Shown here: positions 48,373 to 57,508 of the stretch, in pieces
How positions within the stretch are numbered: the first letter of the stretch is position 1
How the letters are laid out: the number at the start of each line of letters is the position of its first letter
NCBI GenBank assembly: GCA_034423195.1
Contig: DAOUIZ010000035.1
Location: 1-64,000 of the forward strand
Length of the DNA: 64,000 nucleotides
DNA from: CATOSK01 sp034423195
Lineage (GTDB): Bacteria > Chloroflexota > Dehalococcoidia > Lucifugimonadales > UBA3495
Reading direction: 5' to 3'
Made by a program: the position numbers and the translations under genes
The notes under the pieces: generated by a model
The model's input: the letters and a program-made list of their open reading frames with translations, nothing else
Database searches by the model: none
What the model was told of the DNA's origin: nothing

Positions 48373-49572
48373 CTAACTGGTCCCTCCGGCCTCCCGCAAA
48401 GCCCAGACAGCGAGCTCGTAGCCCATCACCCTGGCGAGGCTCAACGGAGTGTACCCATCATTGTTTCTGGCATTGACTTCCGCTCCGGCCTCCAGCAGGG
48501 CATGAAGCGCCGAAGTATTGTGATGCCAGGCCGCTGCGTGCAACGGAGTCCGTCCCTCATCGTCCCGGGCCTCGATGTCGGCACCGGCGTCCAGCAGGGC
48601 CCGCATAACCGCCAGGTTGTCGTTGGACTCGATGGCCTGATGCAGCGGAGTCCTTCCGAAAACGTCCCGGGCCTGAAAGTCGGCACCGGCGTCCAGCAGG
48701 GCCTGGGCGACCGCCGGATCTTCGTTGAAGATGGCCGCCAAGTGCAGCGGGGTGCATCCCAGTTCTCCGCTCACCTCGGTGTCGGCGCCAGCGTCCAGCA
48801 AGGCCTGAACCGGCGCCAAGTTGTTGTTGTACTGCACGGCAAGGTGTATCGGGGTCCGTCCGTCCCTGTTCCTGGCCTCGGTGTCGGCGCCAGCGTCCAA
48901 TAGAGCCTGAAGGATGGGCATGTCGCCCCAGTAGTTGAAGGCCGCCGCGTGCAACGGGGTCGATTGGTGATCATCCCTGGCCTCGATATCGGCGCCGGCG
49001 TCCAGCAGGGCCAGGGGGACCGCCGGGTTTTGGCCGACATGAATCGCCTGATGCAGCGGGGTCCATCCGTGAACGCCCCTGGCCTCGATATTGGCGCCGC
49101 AGGCCAAAGCAGCTTCCACCGCCGGCACATCGGCGTCAGACCAGAAATCCAGGCTCGACCAATGTGATTCCGCGGTTAGCGCAGAACAAGCAACCGGCGT
49201 GGCCTTCGGGGTGGGTGTGGCAGCCGACGCCGATAGGGCGTTTGGCAGGGGAGTGGGAAAAGGCGCCGGCTCAGAAGGCGCCGGCTCGAGGGTCGGGGTG
49301 GGTGTGGCAGTTGGCGTGGCCGCGGGTTCCGCGGTGGGCGTCAAGGTGAGGCCAGGTCTCGGCGTAGGTGATGGATCCGGTATAGCGGCAGCGGTTGGCA
49401 TCGGTGCAGCGGAAGGAATCGGAGTTGGTGCGGGCGCGGGAGTTGCCGCTAGCAGACTCTCCGGTTCAGCCGCCGGACGGGCCGCCTCGGCAGCTGGATT
49501 TTCCGGGGTCGGTGGCGGGGTGGAGCAGGCGATAAGCGAGATGAGAATGGACAAGGCCAGGAACAAGCGCAC
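48373..49572 (-). CDS. Ankyrin-repeat lipoprotein
   Basis: The 399-residue product starts with a lipoprotein signal (MRLFLALSILISLIACS, lipobox LIAC with Cys16), so it is anchored at the cell surface. A Pro/Ala/Thr linker of about 115 residues with repeats such as PTPTATPTPT follows. Seven ankyrin repeats (residues about 160-395), each marked by G-x-TPLH and LLDAGADIEAR-like blocks, complete it. The repeats are close to 33-35 codons and quite similar to each other, so recent internal duplication is likely. Role probably in protein binding outside the membrane. Confidence 0.88.
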   Translation of the reverse strand: MRLFLALSILISLIACSTPPPTPENPAAEAARPAAEPESLLAATPAPAPTPIPSAAPMPTAAAIPDPSPTPRPGLTLTPTAEPAATPTATPTPTLEPAPSEPAPFPTPLPNALSASAATPTPKATPVACSALTAESHWSSLDFWSDADVPAVEAALACGANIEARGVHGWTPLHQAIHVGQNPAVPLALLDAGADIEARDDHQSTPLHAAAFNYWGDMPILQALLDAGADTEARNRDGRTPIHLAVQYNNNLAPVQALLDAGADTEVSGELGCTPLHLAAIFNEDPAVAQALLDAGADFQARDVFGRTPLHQAIESNDNLAVMRALLDAGADIEARDDEGRTPLHAAAWHHNTSALHALLEAGAEVNARNNDGYTPLSLARVMGYELAVWALREAGGTS

Positions 49573-49948
49573 GAAGGAAACCGCCTTAACGACGAGGGTG
49601 AGGCACTGCCACAGCTACCAAATTTAGCATCGAACCGACAGGGGGGTGGGGACGTTCATCCACACCCGGATTCAACGCGCACGGGTGAGAAATAGCTGCA
49701 GCGGGTTATTTAACCGCCAGGGCAGGGCCGGGTCAAACTCCTGATCACACCATCCCATAAGTGCACCACCCAAATTGGGACGCTGCCTTTCGCTGCCGGG
49801 CCGCAGCAGGCCGATTGCGCGAGTGCCGGTTTGATCAAACTTCCAGTGGACGGTCAACACGACACTGTGGGGAACGGATGACGGGAGGAGAGGTGAAGGC
49901 GTCGAGTCAGGCTTCATGCGATTGCCCGGCCGGGCTGTGCATTATGTG
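49573..49948. other. Intergenic region upstream of dnaJ with family B repeat
   Basis: No gene recognised. The right third (49815-49945) is a family B repeat that ends at the dnaJ promoter. Confidence 0.6.
49815..49945. repeat. Family B repeat, copy 2
   Basis: Matches 36855-37012 (GAGTGCCGGTTTGAT, CCAGTGGACGGTCAACAC, GGATGACGGGAGGAGAGGTG, GTCGAGTCAGGCTTCATGCG) but lacks the internal family D hairpin. It abuts the dnaJ promoter. Confidence 0.75.
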
Positions 49949-49978
49949 TTGAGCGGTGCCGGAGCCGTCCTCTATAAT
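49949..49978 (+). promoter_or_regulatory. dnaJ promoter
   Basis: TTGAGC and TATAAT are separated by 18 bases, 48 bases before the dnaJ start codon. No CIRCE-type inverted repeat was seen. Confidence 0.6.
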
Positions 49979-50025
49979 GGCAGAGAATATGTCCATATAA
50001 TTCTGCGAAGAAACGGCGGGTATCA

Positions 50026-51177
50026 ATGCCACCAACCGATTATTACGAGGTGCTCGGAGTCACGCGAGGGGACTCCGAGGAAGAAATCAAGAAGGCTTTC
50101 CGCAAGAAGGCCATGGAATACCACCCGGACCGGAACAAAAACCCGGACGCGGAGGAAAAATTCAAGGACATCAACGAAGCTTACCAGGTCCTGAGCGATT
50201 CCAAGAAACGCGCCCAATACGACCGGTTCGGACACGCCGGGGTTTCGGGGAACGGAGGGTTTGACCAGCCATTTGACGGGTTCGACGTATTTGGCGGATT
50301 CGGGGACATTTTCGACTCTTTCTTCGGAGACAGCTCAGCCCGCCGGGCCCAGGAATCCCAGCGGGGGTCGGACATCCAGCAGAAAGTCACCCTGAGTTTT
50401 GAAGAGGCGGTCTTCGGTGCAGAGCGGGAGGTGGAGGTTAACCGGGTCGAGCTTTGCAGTCAGTGTTCGGGACAGGGGAACGAACCGGGGACATCGATCA
50501 ACACCTGCTCCACCTGCGCCGGCCACGGCCAGGTGCGGCGCACACAACGCAGCCTGTTCGGGCAATTTGCCCAGGTGACGGCCTGTCCTGCCTGCCGCGG
50601 AACCGGGCGCATGATTGAGACCCCCTGCTCCCGCTGCCGGAGCGCCGGCCTGGAGCGACGGAAACGAAAGACTGCGGTGACTATTCCGGCGGGAGTGCAG
50701 GGGGGGATGCAGGTGCGCCTGACCGGCGAGGGAGATGTGGGCCGGAATGGGGGGCCTCCAGGCAATCTCTACGTCCAGGTCAATGTACGGAATCACAAGG
50801 TGTTCCACCGGGACGAGTATGACCTTGTATACGAGCTCCCGCTGGACATGGTGGAGGCTGCCCTGGGGGTGGAAAAGGAGATACCCACCCTGGATGGTGA
50901 GCCGGAGCTGCTGAAAGTCCCCCAAGGCACGCAGCCCGGCGCCGAGTTCCGCCTGAAGGGTCTGGGTGTTCCGCACATTCACAGCGACCGCAGGGGAGAC
51001 CTGCGGGTTTACGTGGATCTGAGCGTCCCCAAGAGCCTCAACAGGAAGCAGAAAAAACTGCTCGAAGAACTGGCCAAATCCATGGGGCACGACTTAGAGG
51101 ATGAGCCGGAGGAAACGGAAGAACCCACCAAGTCCAAAGGACTGTTCAACCGCTTCAAACAGGTTCCTGACAAGTAG
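50026..51177 (+). CDS. dnaJ: Chaperone protein DnaJ
   Basis: A full-length 383-residue type I J-protein. The J domain (residues 4-70) has the HPD motif at 33-35. A Gly/Phe-rich stretch follows (residues 77-105). The zinc-finger region has four CxxCxG units: CSQCSGQG, CSTCAGHG, CPACRGTG and CSRCRSAG (the last slightly altered, cysteines all present). The C-terminal substrate-binding domains end in an acidic tail. It stimulates DnaK ATPase and delivers substrates. DnaK and GrpE genes are not in the window. prmA follows 97 bases downstream on the same strand, a common pairing. Confidence 0.95.
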   Translation: MPPTDYYEVLGVTRGDSEEEIKKAFRKKAMEYHPDRNKNPDAEEKFKDINEAYQVLSDSKKRAQYDRFGHAGVSGNGGFDQPFDGFDVFGGFGDIFDSFFGDSSARRAQESQRGSDIQQKVTLSFEEAVFGAEREVEVNRVELCSQCSGQGNEPGTSINTCSTCAGHGQVRRTQRSLFGQFAQVTACPACRGTGRMIETPCSRCRSAGLERRKRKTAVTIPAGVQGGMQVRLTGEGDVGRNGGPPGNLYVQVNVRNHKVFHRDEYDLVYELPLDMVEAALGVEKEIPTLDGEPELLKVPQGTQPGAEFRLKGLGVPHIHSDRRGDLRVYVDLSVPKSLNRKQKKLLEELAKSMGHDLEDEPEETEEPTKSKGLFNRFKQVPDK

Positions 51178-51274
51178 GTTCCCGGCAAGCAGGTTCCCAA
51201 CCGGTCCGGCATAACTCGGCTCTCACGTTCCGGCAGCAGAGGCTTCCTCGCGGGAAAGGGCGGCGGCCACGAAG

Positions 51275-52147
51275 ATGGAATGGCACGAAATCAGCATCGA
51301 GACCCCGTTCGAATACGTCGAGCCCATCTCCTACCTGTTCGAACGGTATGGACATGGCATGTCCATGGAGATCAGGGACAACAACCGAGTCCTGTTGCGT
51401 ACTTACCTGCCGTCAACATCCCGGCAGCGTCTGGCGCACATAGAGGTCGGGGTGAAGCTGACCAGCATCCTGGAGCCTCTTGGCGAGCTCAAGGTCGAAT
51501 CCCTGCCGCCCGATGAGGACTGGCAGAACTCCTGGAAGTCTCACTTCACGCTCTTGAAACTGGGTCGAAACCTGGTGATTAAGCCGTCCTGGATCGACTA
51601 CGATCCCGGGGCGAATGACATTGTCATCGAGCTGGACCCCGGGTTGGCCTTCGGCACCGGATACCATCCCACAACCTACACCTGCCTTGAGGCGCTGGAA
51701 GACCTGGTTGAACCCGGAATGTCGGTACTCGACCTGGGGGTCGGTTCGGGCATCCTGACCATCGCCGCGGCCAAGCTGGGAGCGGAACACATTCTTGCCC
51801 TGGATATTGACTCGGTGGCAGTGACCGCGGCGAGACAGAACTTCAGACGCCTGGGGATATTGCCCAAAGTTACTCTGGGGCAGGGAAGCTTGCCGAGTCC
51901 GCAAGCGCCCGATGGGTCGTTCGACATCCTGGTGGCAAACATCTCATCCCGGGCGATTCGGGAACGCAGCGCCCACCTGATGCCGCCGCTGAAGCAGCAG
52001 GGAGCGTTGATCGCGTCGGGAATAATCCAGGAGCAGGAGCGGGAAACGGAGGAAGCGCTGGAGGAGGCCGGGTTTGTGGTGCAGGACACCTGGCCCAAGG
52101 AAGATTGGGTGACACTGGTCTGCCGTTCCAGGGACCACCTGGGATAG
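51275..52147 (+). CDS. prmA: Ribosomal protein L11 methyltransferase
   Basis: A 290-residue class I methyltransferase. The N-terminal substrate domain starts MEWHEISIETPFEYVEPISY. The SAM site is MSVLDLGVGSGILTIAAAKL (residues about 150-169), preceded by the PrmA-specific LDPGLAFGTGYHPTTYTCLE, followed by ILALDIDSVAVTAARQNFRR and the NPPY-like DILVANISSRAIRE. It trimethylates ribosomal protein L11. It lies downstream of dnaJ and is convergent with cysK, 33 bases away. Confidence 0.93.
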   Translation: MEWHEISIETPFEYVEPISYLFERYGHGMSMEIRDNNRVLLRTYLPSTSRQRLAHIEVGVKLTSILEPLGELKVESLPPDEDWQNSWKSHFTLLKLGRNLVIKPSWIDYDPGANDIVIELDPGLAFGTGYHPTTYTCLEALEDLVEPGMSVLDLGVGSGILTIAAAKLGAEHILALDIDSVAVTAARQNFRRLGILPKVTLGQGSLPSPQAPDGSFDILVANISSRAIRERSAHLMPPLKQQGALIASGIIQEQERETEEALEEAGFVVQDTWPKEDWVTLVCRSRDHLG

Positions 52148-52180
52148 CCGGGGCAAGCCTCTAAACGGCGGCCTATAAGG

Positions 52181-53095
52181 CTAGACCGGAAAGTCCAGAT
52201 AGCGCTCGCCCGTGTCCGGCAGCACTGTTACTACAGTGGCGCCCGTTCCGAGATCGGCTGCCAGGGACAAGGCCGCGAAGGCGTTGGCGCCGGACGAGAT
52301 TCCCACCAGCAACCCCTCTTCACGGGCCAACCTGACCGCGGTGCGGTTGGCGTCTTCATCGCCGACCGCCAGAATCGAATCAAGAAGAGAACGGTCCAGG
52401 AGCGGAGGGACGAAGTCGGCTCCAATGCCGGGTATCAGGTGGCGGCCAGGGGGACCCCCGCTGAGGATGGGGGAACCGGCGGGTTCCACCGCGACTACCC
52501 GAACGGCGGGATTGGATTCCTTGAGCCGCCGCCCAACTCCGGTGACCGTCCCTCCGGTCCCCACGGCGGCCACAAAGGCGTCGATGTTGGTCCCGGCGGA
52601 AGCGATGATCTCGGGACCGGTGCCCGAGTAATGGGCTTCCACAACCGCGGGATTGTTGAAGAAATCCAGCAAGAGACGGTCCGGGTTGTTCTGGACGGCG
52701 TTTCCGGCGGCGCGCAGGGCTCCGGACATCCCGTAGTTGGGAGAGGTAAGTTCCACGGCGGCCCCGTACCGCTCGGCGAGGCGGCGCTGGTTAACAGGTG
52801 CGTTGCTGGGCATGTATATGGTGAGGGGATACTCCTTGGCAGCGGCCACCATAGCCAATGCCGTCCCGCTGTTCCCGCTGGTGGCCCAAACGAGGCTCAT
52901 CCCCGGCCGCAGATGTCCCTGCTTCTCTTCGGATTCAATCACCGTGAGGGCGGCGCGGTCTTTCACGCTGCCGCTGGGATTGCGGTATTCGAGCTTGGCC
53001 AGGACCCGGGCCATGCCAGGCTTCGCCAAACGGGACAACTCCACCAATGGAGTGCGCCCTATGGTCTCAAGCACGCCGGTCCTTAAGCCGGACAA
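52181..53095 (-). CDS. cysK: PLP-dependent cysteine synthase (O-acetylserine sulfhydrylase)
   Basis: A 304-residue fold-type II PLP enzyme. The PLP lysine is in KLEYRNPSGSVKDRAAL (Lys about 45), the substrate loop is WATSGNSGTALAMVAAAK, the phosphate-binding loop is AAVGTGGTVTGVGRRLKE, and the C-terminal serine that contacts the pyridine N is in VGISSGANAFAAL. It makes cysteine from O-acetylserine and sulfide; a CysM- or cystathionine-synthase-like role is also possible. Single gene, divergent from the kinase gene. Confidence 0.9.
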   Translation of the reverse strand: MSGLRTGVLETIGRTPLVELSRLAKPGMARVLAKLEYRNPSGSVKDRAALTVIESEEKQGHLRPGMSLVWATSGNSGTALAMVAAAKEYPLTIYMPSNAPVNQRRLAERYGAAVELTSPNYGMSGALRAAGNAVQNNPDRLLLDFFNNPAVVEAHYSGTGPEIIASAGTNIDAFVAAVGTGGTVTGVGRRLKESNPAVRVVAVEPAGSPILSGGPPGRHLIPGIGADFVPPLLDRSLLDSILAVGDEDANRTAVRLAREEGLLVGISSGANAFAALSLAADLGTGATVVTVLPDTGERYLDFPV

Positions 53096-53177
53096 CCTTT
53101 AGGCCTCCCTTTGCCAGGATTGGCGCAGTGTGGCATACGGGTTTTTGGCGAGTCAAGGAAGGCGGCATGGCCGCCGG

Positions 53178-53186
53178 TGCTATACT
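53178..53186 (+). promoter_or_regulatory. Extended -10 promoter for the kinase-phosphatase pair
   Basis: TGCTATACT lies 41 bases before the chosen start of the kinase-like gene and inside the longer open frame, which supports the downstream start. Confidence 0.5.
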
Positions 53187-53226
53187 GACCGGCAGGTTGA
53201 CAGAATTCGCTGGTGGAACGCAACGC

Positions 53227-54252
53227 ATGGAAGAACTGAAACTTAGCCGCTTCGAGATAACCGGCCTGCTGGGAACCGGCGCCGACTACGAGGTACGCTC
53301 CGCCGTTGACCGGGAAACGGGGCAGCAGGTTGTTTTGAAACGTCCCGTTCCCCAGGCAATAAGCCGCCAAATGCATGGTCCCATCGAGGACCGTACAGAC
53401 CGGACTCTCGCGTTTTACCGGGAGGTCGGCGCCGACGTACCGCACTTGTCACCGATTGTGGGGTATTCCGAAAGGCGAAATCACGACGACTTCTACGGGG
53501 ATGAGACCCAGCACGAGTACCGGGTCCTGGCAGTGGCCCGGGCGGCCGGCATCCCGCTGGCCGGTGATGTACGAGCGCGAATTCTTCGCGTGCCAATTGG
53601 CCTTGGGCAGAACCTGTTTGGCCTTTTCCCCCTGGCCTTTTCAGATGCGGAGCCGGCGTTCCCTATACAACAACAGTTGCTGGCTGTGCAGGAAAGACTG
53701 TATGAGGCGGGATACATATTGCTGGACCTGGGTCCCCAGAACATTTTCTATCAGCCATCCTCCAATACCATAACCATTATCGACTCGGGTGATCTCGTGG
53801 TTGTGGGGGAGCCGTCCCTGTCCCGCTCCCGCCAGCCTCGCGATATTCACGATTTCTTCCTGGAGATGATCAAATACTACACCACTTCAGAATTGCCTCC
53901 GGGAAATGCCGACGGTTATCGTGACACGCACGGAACCCGGCCCACGATAACGCTGGAACAGGAAATGGACGAGATTGGGCTGGGATATTCCCGAAATCCA
54001 GGTCCGGCAAGCGACGCCGCGCTGGCAATGATCAACCGGGTCCGCGACCGTTCTTACGAAGACTTCGCAGGGTTCAGGAGTGACTTGACCGGGTTTTTGG
54101 AGGAAGTTAGAATCCGCAATCGCAGTTTGCCCGACCTTGAGCAGGTCCATCAGGCTTGGCAGGGCGCTTTGCAGCTGCTGAACGCGGACTACTGGCGGCG
54201 GTTCGTGTTTGAGCCGGAAGCCGAGTTGGCTGCGTTCGATGATTTCTCGTAA
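53227..54252 (+). CDS. Atypical protein-kinase-like protein
   Basis: A 341-residue protein that starts at ATG 53227 (MEELKLSRF), the first start after the extended -10. The N-lobe shows ITGLLGTGADYEVRSAV (glycine loop) and VVLKRP with Lys38. The catalytic loop lacks the usual His-Arg but keeps Asp167 and Asn172 (ILLDLGPQNIFY), and DFG is replaced by DSG (Asp186, TIIDSGDLVVVG). The remaining helices are unlike classic Ser/Thr kinases. The elements for ATP and metal binding are therefore there, but substrate and activity are uncertain. A PP2C-type phosphatase follows 49 bases downstream, as expected for a reversible phosphorylation pair. Confidence 0.7.
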   Translation: MEELKLSRFEITGLLGTGADYEVRSAVDRETGQQVVLKRPVPQAISRQMHGPIEDRTDRTLAFYREVGADVPHLSPIVGYSERRNHDDFYGDETQHEYRVLAVARAAGIPLAGDVRARILRVPIGLGQNLFGLFPLAFSDAEPAFPIQQQLLAVQERLYEAGYILLDLGPQNIFYQPSSNTITIIDSGDLVVVGEPSLSRSRQPRDIHDFFLEMIKYYTTSELPPGNADGYRDTHGTRPTITLEQEMDEIGLGYSRNPGPASDAALAMINRVRDRSYEDFAGFRSDLTGFLEEVRIRNRSLPDLEQVHQAWQGALQLLNADYWRRFVFEPEAELAAFDDFS

Positions 54253-54301
54253 ACCGGACTGATCTACTGACATTCAGAGAGATTTATCGAGGAACGCGAC
54301 G

Positions 54302-54982
54302 ATGATCCCCAGCACTTACGCAACCTTTCAGGACAACTCATCCCACGGGGAAGATTCCTTCCTCGTCAAGGATCTCGGCGGAGGCTCCTTCCTTGACGTC
54401 GTGCTTGATGGCGTCACAGGCCACGGCGGGGGAGAAGCCAGCCAGGGTGTGGCGGCGGCCCTTGAATCAGCATCGATCAACTCGCTGGAGGACGTGGTGG
54501 CGGTGCTGGAGGAAATGAACGAAGAATTCTTCCAGGTGGGCGGCGGACGCTTCCTGCTGACGACGGTTTCCGCGGCGTTGTACCAGGGCGAACAGGTGAT
54601 TACGGTCAACGCGGGAGACAGCCCCATCTACTACGTCGGACCCAGCGAACACCAGCAAATGGGAGGGCGGGTCGGCGGACTGCTGCGCCCGGGCGGCACC
54701 AAGGTGATCGGCGGGGAAGAGAAACTCACCCTATACCGCTCTGAACTCTCCGTGGCTCCGGGAGACCGGCTCATCATCGCAAGCGACGGGGTGAGCGACA
54801 ACCTGCACATTGAAGAGCTGGTGGATATTGTGCGGAACGCCGCCACTCCCGAAGAGGCCGGAGAGAAAGCCAAAACCCTGATTGACTTGCACCTGGAACA
54901 GGGCCTGGCCCCTGAGCTGATGGGAGCCCGCTACCGTCACGACGACCAGACGGCGGTTATTCGCTTCTTTTCCGACGCATAG
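54302..54982 (+). CDS. PP2C-family protein phosphatase
   Basis: A 226-residue PP2C-type metal-dependent phosphatase. Metal-binding blocks: GEDSFLVKDLG (Asp18), VVLDGVTGHGGGEASQ (Asp36, Gly37), RLIIASDGVSDNLHIEELV and YRHDDQTAVIRF. The TVNAGDSPIYYVG strand is also typical. It is smaller than eukaryotic PP2C but normal for bacterial Stp/PphA. It is probably the partner of the atypical kinase immediately upstream. Confidence 0.88.
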   Translation: MIPSTYATFQDNSSHGEDSFLVKDLGGGSFLDVVLDGVTGHGGGEASQGVAAALESASINSLEDVVAVLEEMNEEFFQVGGGRFLLTTVSAALYQGEQVITVNAGDSPIYYVGPSEHQQMGGRVGGLLRPGGTKVIGGEEKLTLYRSELSVAPGDRLIIASDGVSDNLHIEELVDIVRNAATPEEAGEKAKTLIDLHLEQGLAPELMGARYRHDDQTAVIRFFSDA

Positions 54983-55128
54983 AGGGTGTTCCTGCTCTCG
55001 GCCACGGCTGGGCGGTTCTAGCCGATTCAAAGGCAGCTGTGCAACGGTTTCCTGCCCATTCATGGGGTGAAATCGGCAGATTCCGAACCGTTAGTACGGA
55101 TGACCGTCCTGAAGGAACGGCCGATTTC

Positions 55129-55157
55129 TTGTGGCAGGCCCGCCAAGCTGATACAAT
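55129..55157 (+). promoter_or_regulatory. ino1 promoter
   Basis: TTGTGG and TACAAT are 17 bases apart, with TG one base before the -10 box (TGATACAAT); 48 bases before the start codon. Confidence 0.6.
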
Positions 55158-55205
55158 GCTACGACCTGCCGTCCCAGGGGCGGCGCAGCAAAAAGGAGCC
55201 TAATT

Positions 55206-56300
55206 TTGGCCAAAATCAAGGTGGCGATCATTGGCGTGGGGAACTGCGCCTCATCCCTGGTGCAGGGCATCCACAACTACGTCGAGCTGCCGGAGGACGA
55301 AGAAGTTCCCGGCGTGATGCACAACAAGATCGGGGATTACCGAATCGAAGACATTGAAGTCGTCGCTGCATTCGACATCGACGAGAACAAGGTGGGCAAA
55401 GACCTTTCCGAGGCCATTTTCACGCAGCCAAACAATACCCTGAAGTTCGCCGACGTCCCCCACACCGGCGTCAAGGTTGAACGGGGAATGACCCACGACG
55501 GAGTGGGCAAGTACGTATCCCATCTGGTGCGCAAGTCGTCGCACTCCACGGACAACATTTCCGGGATTCTCAAGGAGAGAGAAGTTGATGTAGTTATCAA
55601 CTATCTTCCGGTGGGCAGCGAGATGGCCACGAAGTGGTACGTGGAACAGGTGCTCGACGCCCGGTGCGGGTTCATCAACTGCATCCCGGTTTTCATCGCC
55701 AAGGAAGACTACTGGCGCACCCGCTTCGAGGAACGCGGACTGCCGATTATCGGGGACGACATCAAGTCCCAGGTCGGCGCGACCATCCTGCACCGCATCC
55801 TGACCCGTTTGTTCGAGGACCGGGGCGCAACTATTGACAACACCTACCAGCTAAACTTCGGCGGCAACACCGATTTCCTGAACATGCTGGAGCGGGAGAG
55901 GCTGGTTTCCAAGAAGATATCCAAGACGGGCGCGGTGACCTCCCAGATGGACCTGCCCGTCGAGCCGGACCATGTCCACATCGGGCCGAGCGACCACGTG
56001 CCCTGGCTGCAGGACCGGAAATGGTGCTATATCCGGATGGAGGGCAAGCTCTTCGGGGGCGCGCCAGTGAACATCGAAACCAAGCTCGAGGTCTGGGACA
56101 GCCCCAACTCCGCCGGCGTGGTGGTGGACGCGATCCGGTGCGCCAAGCTGGCCCTGGACCGGGGCGAATCGGGGGCCATCTACGGACCCAGCGCGTATTT
56201 CATGAAATCCCCGCCGGTGCAGTACACGGACGATGTGGCCCGGAGCATGGTGGAAGAATTCATAGGCGAAAACGGCGCTACGGAGGAAATGCACCTCTAG
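55206..56300 (+). CDS. ino1: Inositol-1-phosphate (myo-inositol-3-phosphate) synthase
   Basis: A 364-residue NAD-dependent synthase of the actinobacterial/archaeal type. The start is TTG with AGGAG upstream. The NAD loop is VAIIGVGNCASSLVQG, followed by AAFDIDENKVGKDL, VINYLPVGSEMATKWYVEQV, GLPIIGDDIKSQVGATILHR and NTYQLNFGGNTDFLNMLERE. It turns glucose-6-phosphate into inositol-phosphate, the head-group precursor for inositol phospholipids. The next two genes encode a PimA-like glycosyltransferase and a CDP-alcohol phosphatidyltransferase, so a pathway unit is clear. Confidence 0.94.
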   Translation: MAKIKVAIIGVGNCASSLVQGIHNYVELPEDEEVPGVMHNKIGDYRIEDIEVVAAFDIDENKVGKDLSEAIFTQPNNTLKFADVPHTGVKVERGMTHDGVGKYVSHLVRKSSHSTDNISGILKEREVDVVINYLPVGSEMATKWYVEQVLDARCGFINCIPVFIAKEDYWRTRFEERGLPIIGDDIKSQVGATILHRILTRLFEDRGATIDNTYQLNFGGNTDFLNMLERERLVSKKISKTGAVTSQMDLPVEPDHVHIGPSDHVPWLQDRKWCYIRMEGKLFGGAPVNIETKLEVWDSPNSAGVVVDAIRCAKLALDRGESGAIYGPSAYFMKSPPVQYTDDVARSMVEEFIGENGATEEMHL

Positions 56301-56338
56301 TCGCCATCACCGCTGCATTGGTGTAACGGAGTGGCTGT

Positions 56339-57508
56339 TTGGACCGTCTGAAAATAGCGATGGTCTCGCCCTACGACTTCACCTGGCCTGGTGGTGTAAC
56401 CGCCCATGTGTCACAACTGGGCACTGAATTGGGGCGTTTGGGACACGAAGTACAGATCCTTGCCCCCCATTCTCCTTCCCGGCTTGAATCAGCAGATCCC
56501 GCCTTCATTCCCCTGGGGCGTTCCGTTCCGGTTCCCAGCGGGGGATCAGTCGCGCGGGTGTCCTTTTCCTTGTGGCTGTGCCGGCGGATTCGGGCGTTGC
56601 TGGAGCAGGAGTCTTTTGACATCATCCACCTGCATGAACCCCTGGCCCCGGTCCTGCCCCTCTGTGTGCTGGAAGTCTCCAACGCTGTCAACATCGGCAC
56701 CTTCCACGCTTACTATGACCGGCAACATCTTTACCGGTTCAGCCAGCCCATAGTCAAACGATGGCATTCCAGGCTGCATGGGAGCATCGCCGTTTCGCCG
56801 ATTGCCCGGCGGTACGTCAATAATTTCTTTCCGAGACACTACGAGGTCATCCCGAACGGGATTGATTTTGATCATTTCGCCCGGGACGTTCCTCCCTGGC
56901 CCCAGTACCAGGACGGGAAGCTCAACATCCTTTTCGTGGGGAGGCTGGAAAAACGGAAGGGGCTGCGGTACCTGCTCGAAGCGTACAGCCGCCTCAAGTG
57001 GGAGCTTCCCGAAACCCGCCTCATCGTCGTGGGTCCCGGGAACCTGGACAAGGAGTCACACCGCATTTTGAGCGCGCGGAACCCCAGCGACGTGGTCATC
57101 GCCGGGCGGGTGTCCTACCAAAACCTGGCCCGGTACTACGCGACCGCCGACATCTGCTGTTTTCCGGCGACTGGGGCGGAGAGTTTCGGGATTGTGCTTC
57201 TGGAAGCTATGGCGGCGGGGAAGTGCGTGGTAGCCTCGGACATAGAGGGGTACGGGGGGGTCTTGACCCACGGGAAACAGGGACTGCTGGTCCAGAAGTC
57301 GGATTCCCGTGAACTGGCGGATACCCTGGCTTATCTCGCGGTTAACCCAGACCTGCGGCGGAGAATGGGGGAACAGGGGCGGCGCACTGCGGAAAGCTAC
57401 CGTTGGGAGACCGTGGCACGCCGGGTAGAAGACTATTATTACGAAGTCAGGGAATCGGTTCGACAGGGTTGGGAGCTAGGCGAAGGTGTTGGGAAGAGAG
57501 CAGTTTAG
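56339..57508 (+). CDS. PimA-like GT4 glycosyltransferase
   Basis: A 389-residue GT-B glycosyltransferase with a TTG start and GGAG upstream. N-terminal MVSPYDFTWPGGVTAHVSQL (residues 7-26) matches phosphatidylinositol mannosyltransferases (PimA). The donor-site region has ILFVGRLEKRKGLRYLLEAY, VIAGRVSYQNLARYYATADI and the E-x7-E motif in GAESFGIVLLEAMAAGKCVV. It probably transfers a sugar, plausibly mannose, to an inositol lipid at the inner membrane face. The downstream phosphatidyltransferase gene overlaps its 3' end by 23 bases. Confidence 0.88.
   Translation: MDRLKIAMVSPYDFTWPGGVTAHVSQLGTELGRLGHEVQILAPHSPSRLESADPAFIPLGRSVPVPSGGSVARVSFSLWLCRRIRALLEQESFDIIHLHEPLAPVLPLCVLEVSNAVNIGTFHAYYDRQHLYRFSQPIVKRWHSRLHGSIAVSPIARRYVNNFFPRHYEVIPNGIDFDHFARDVPPWPQYQDGKLNILFVGRLEKRKGLRYLLEAYSRLKWELPETRLIVVGPGNLDKESHRILSARNPSDVVIAGRVSYQNLARYYATADICCFPATGAESFGIVLLEAMAAGKCVVASDIEGYGGVLTHGKQGLLVQKSDSRELADTLAYLAVNPDLRRRMGEQGRRTAESYRWETVARRVEDYYYEVRESVRQGWELGEGVGKRAV

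Noticed and set aside
53047..53226. Longer form of the kinase-like protein starting at 53047 or 53167
   Set aside because: An extended -10 promoter (53178-53186) lies inside this part, and the added residues do not fit a kinase N-lobe. The 53047 start also overlaps the divergent cysK gene.
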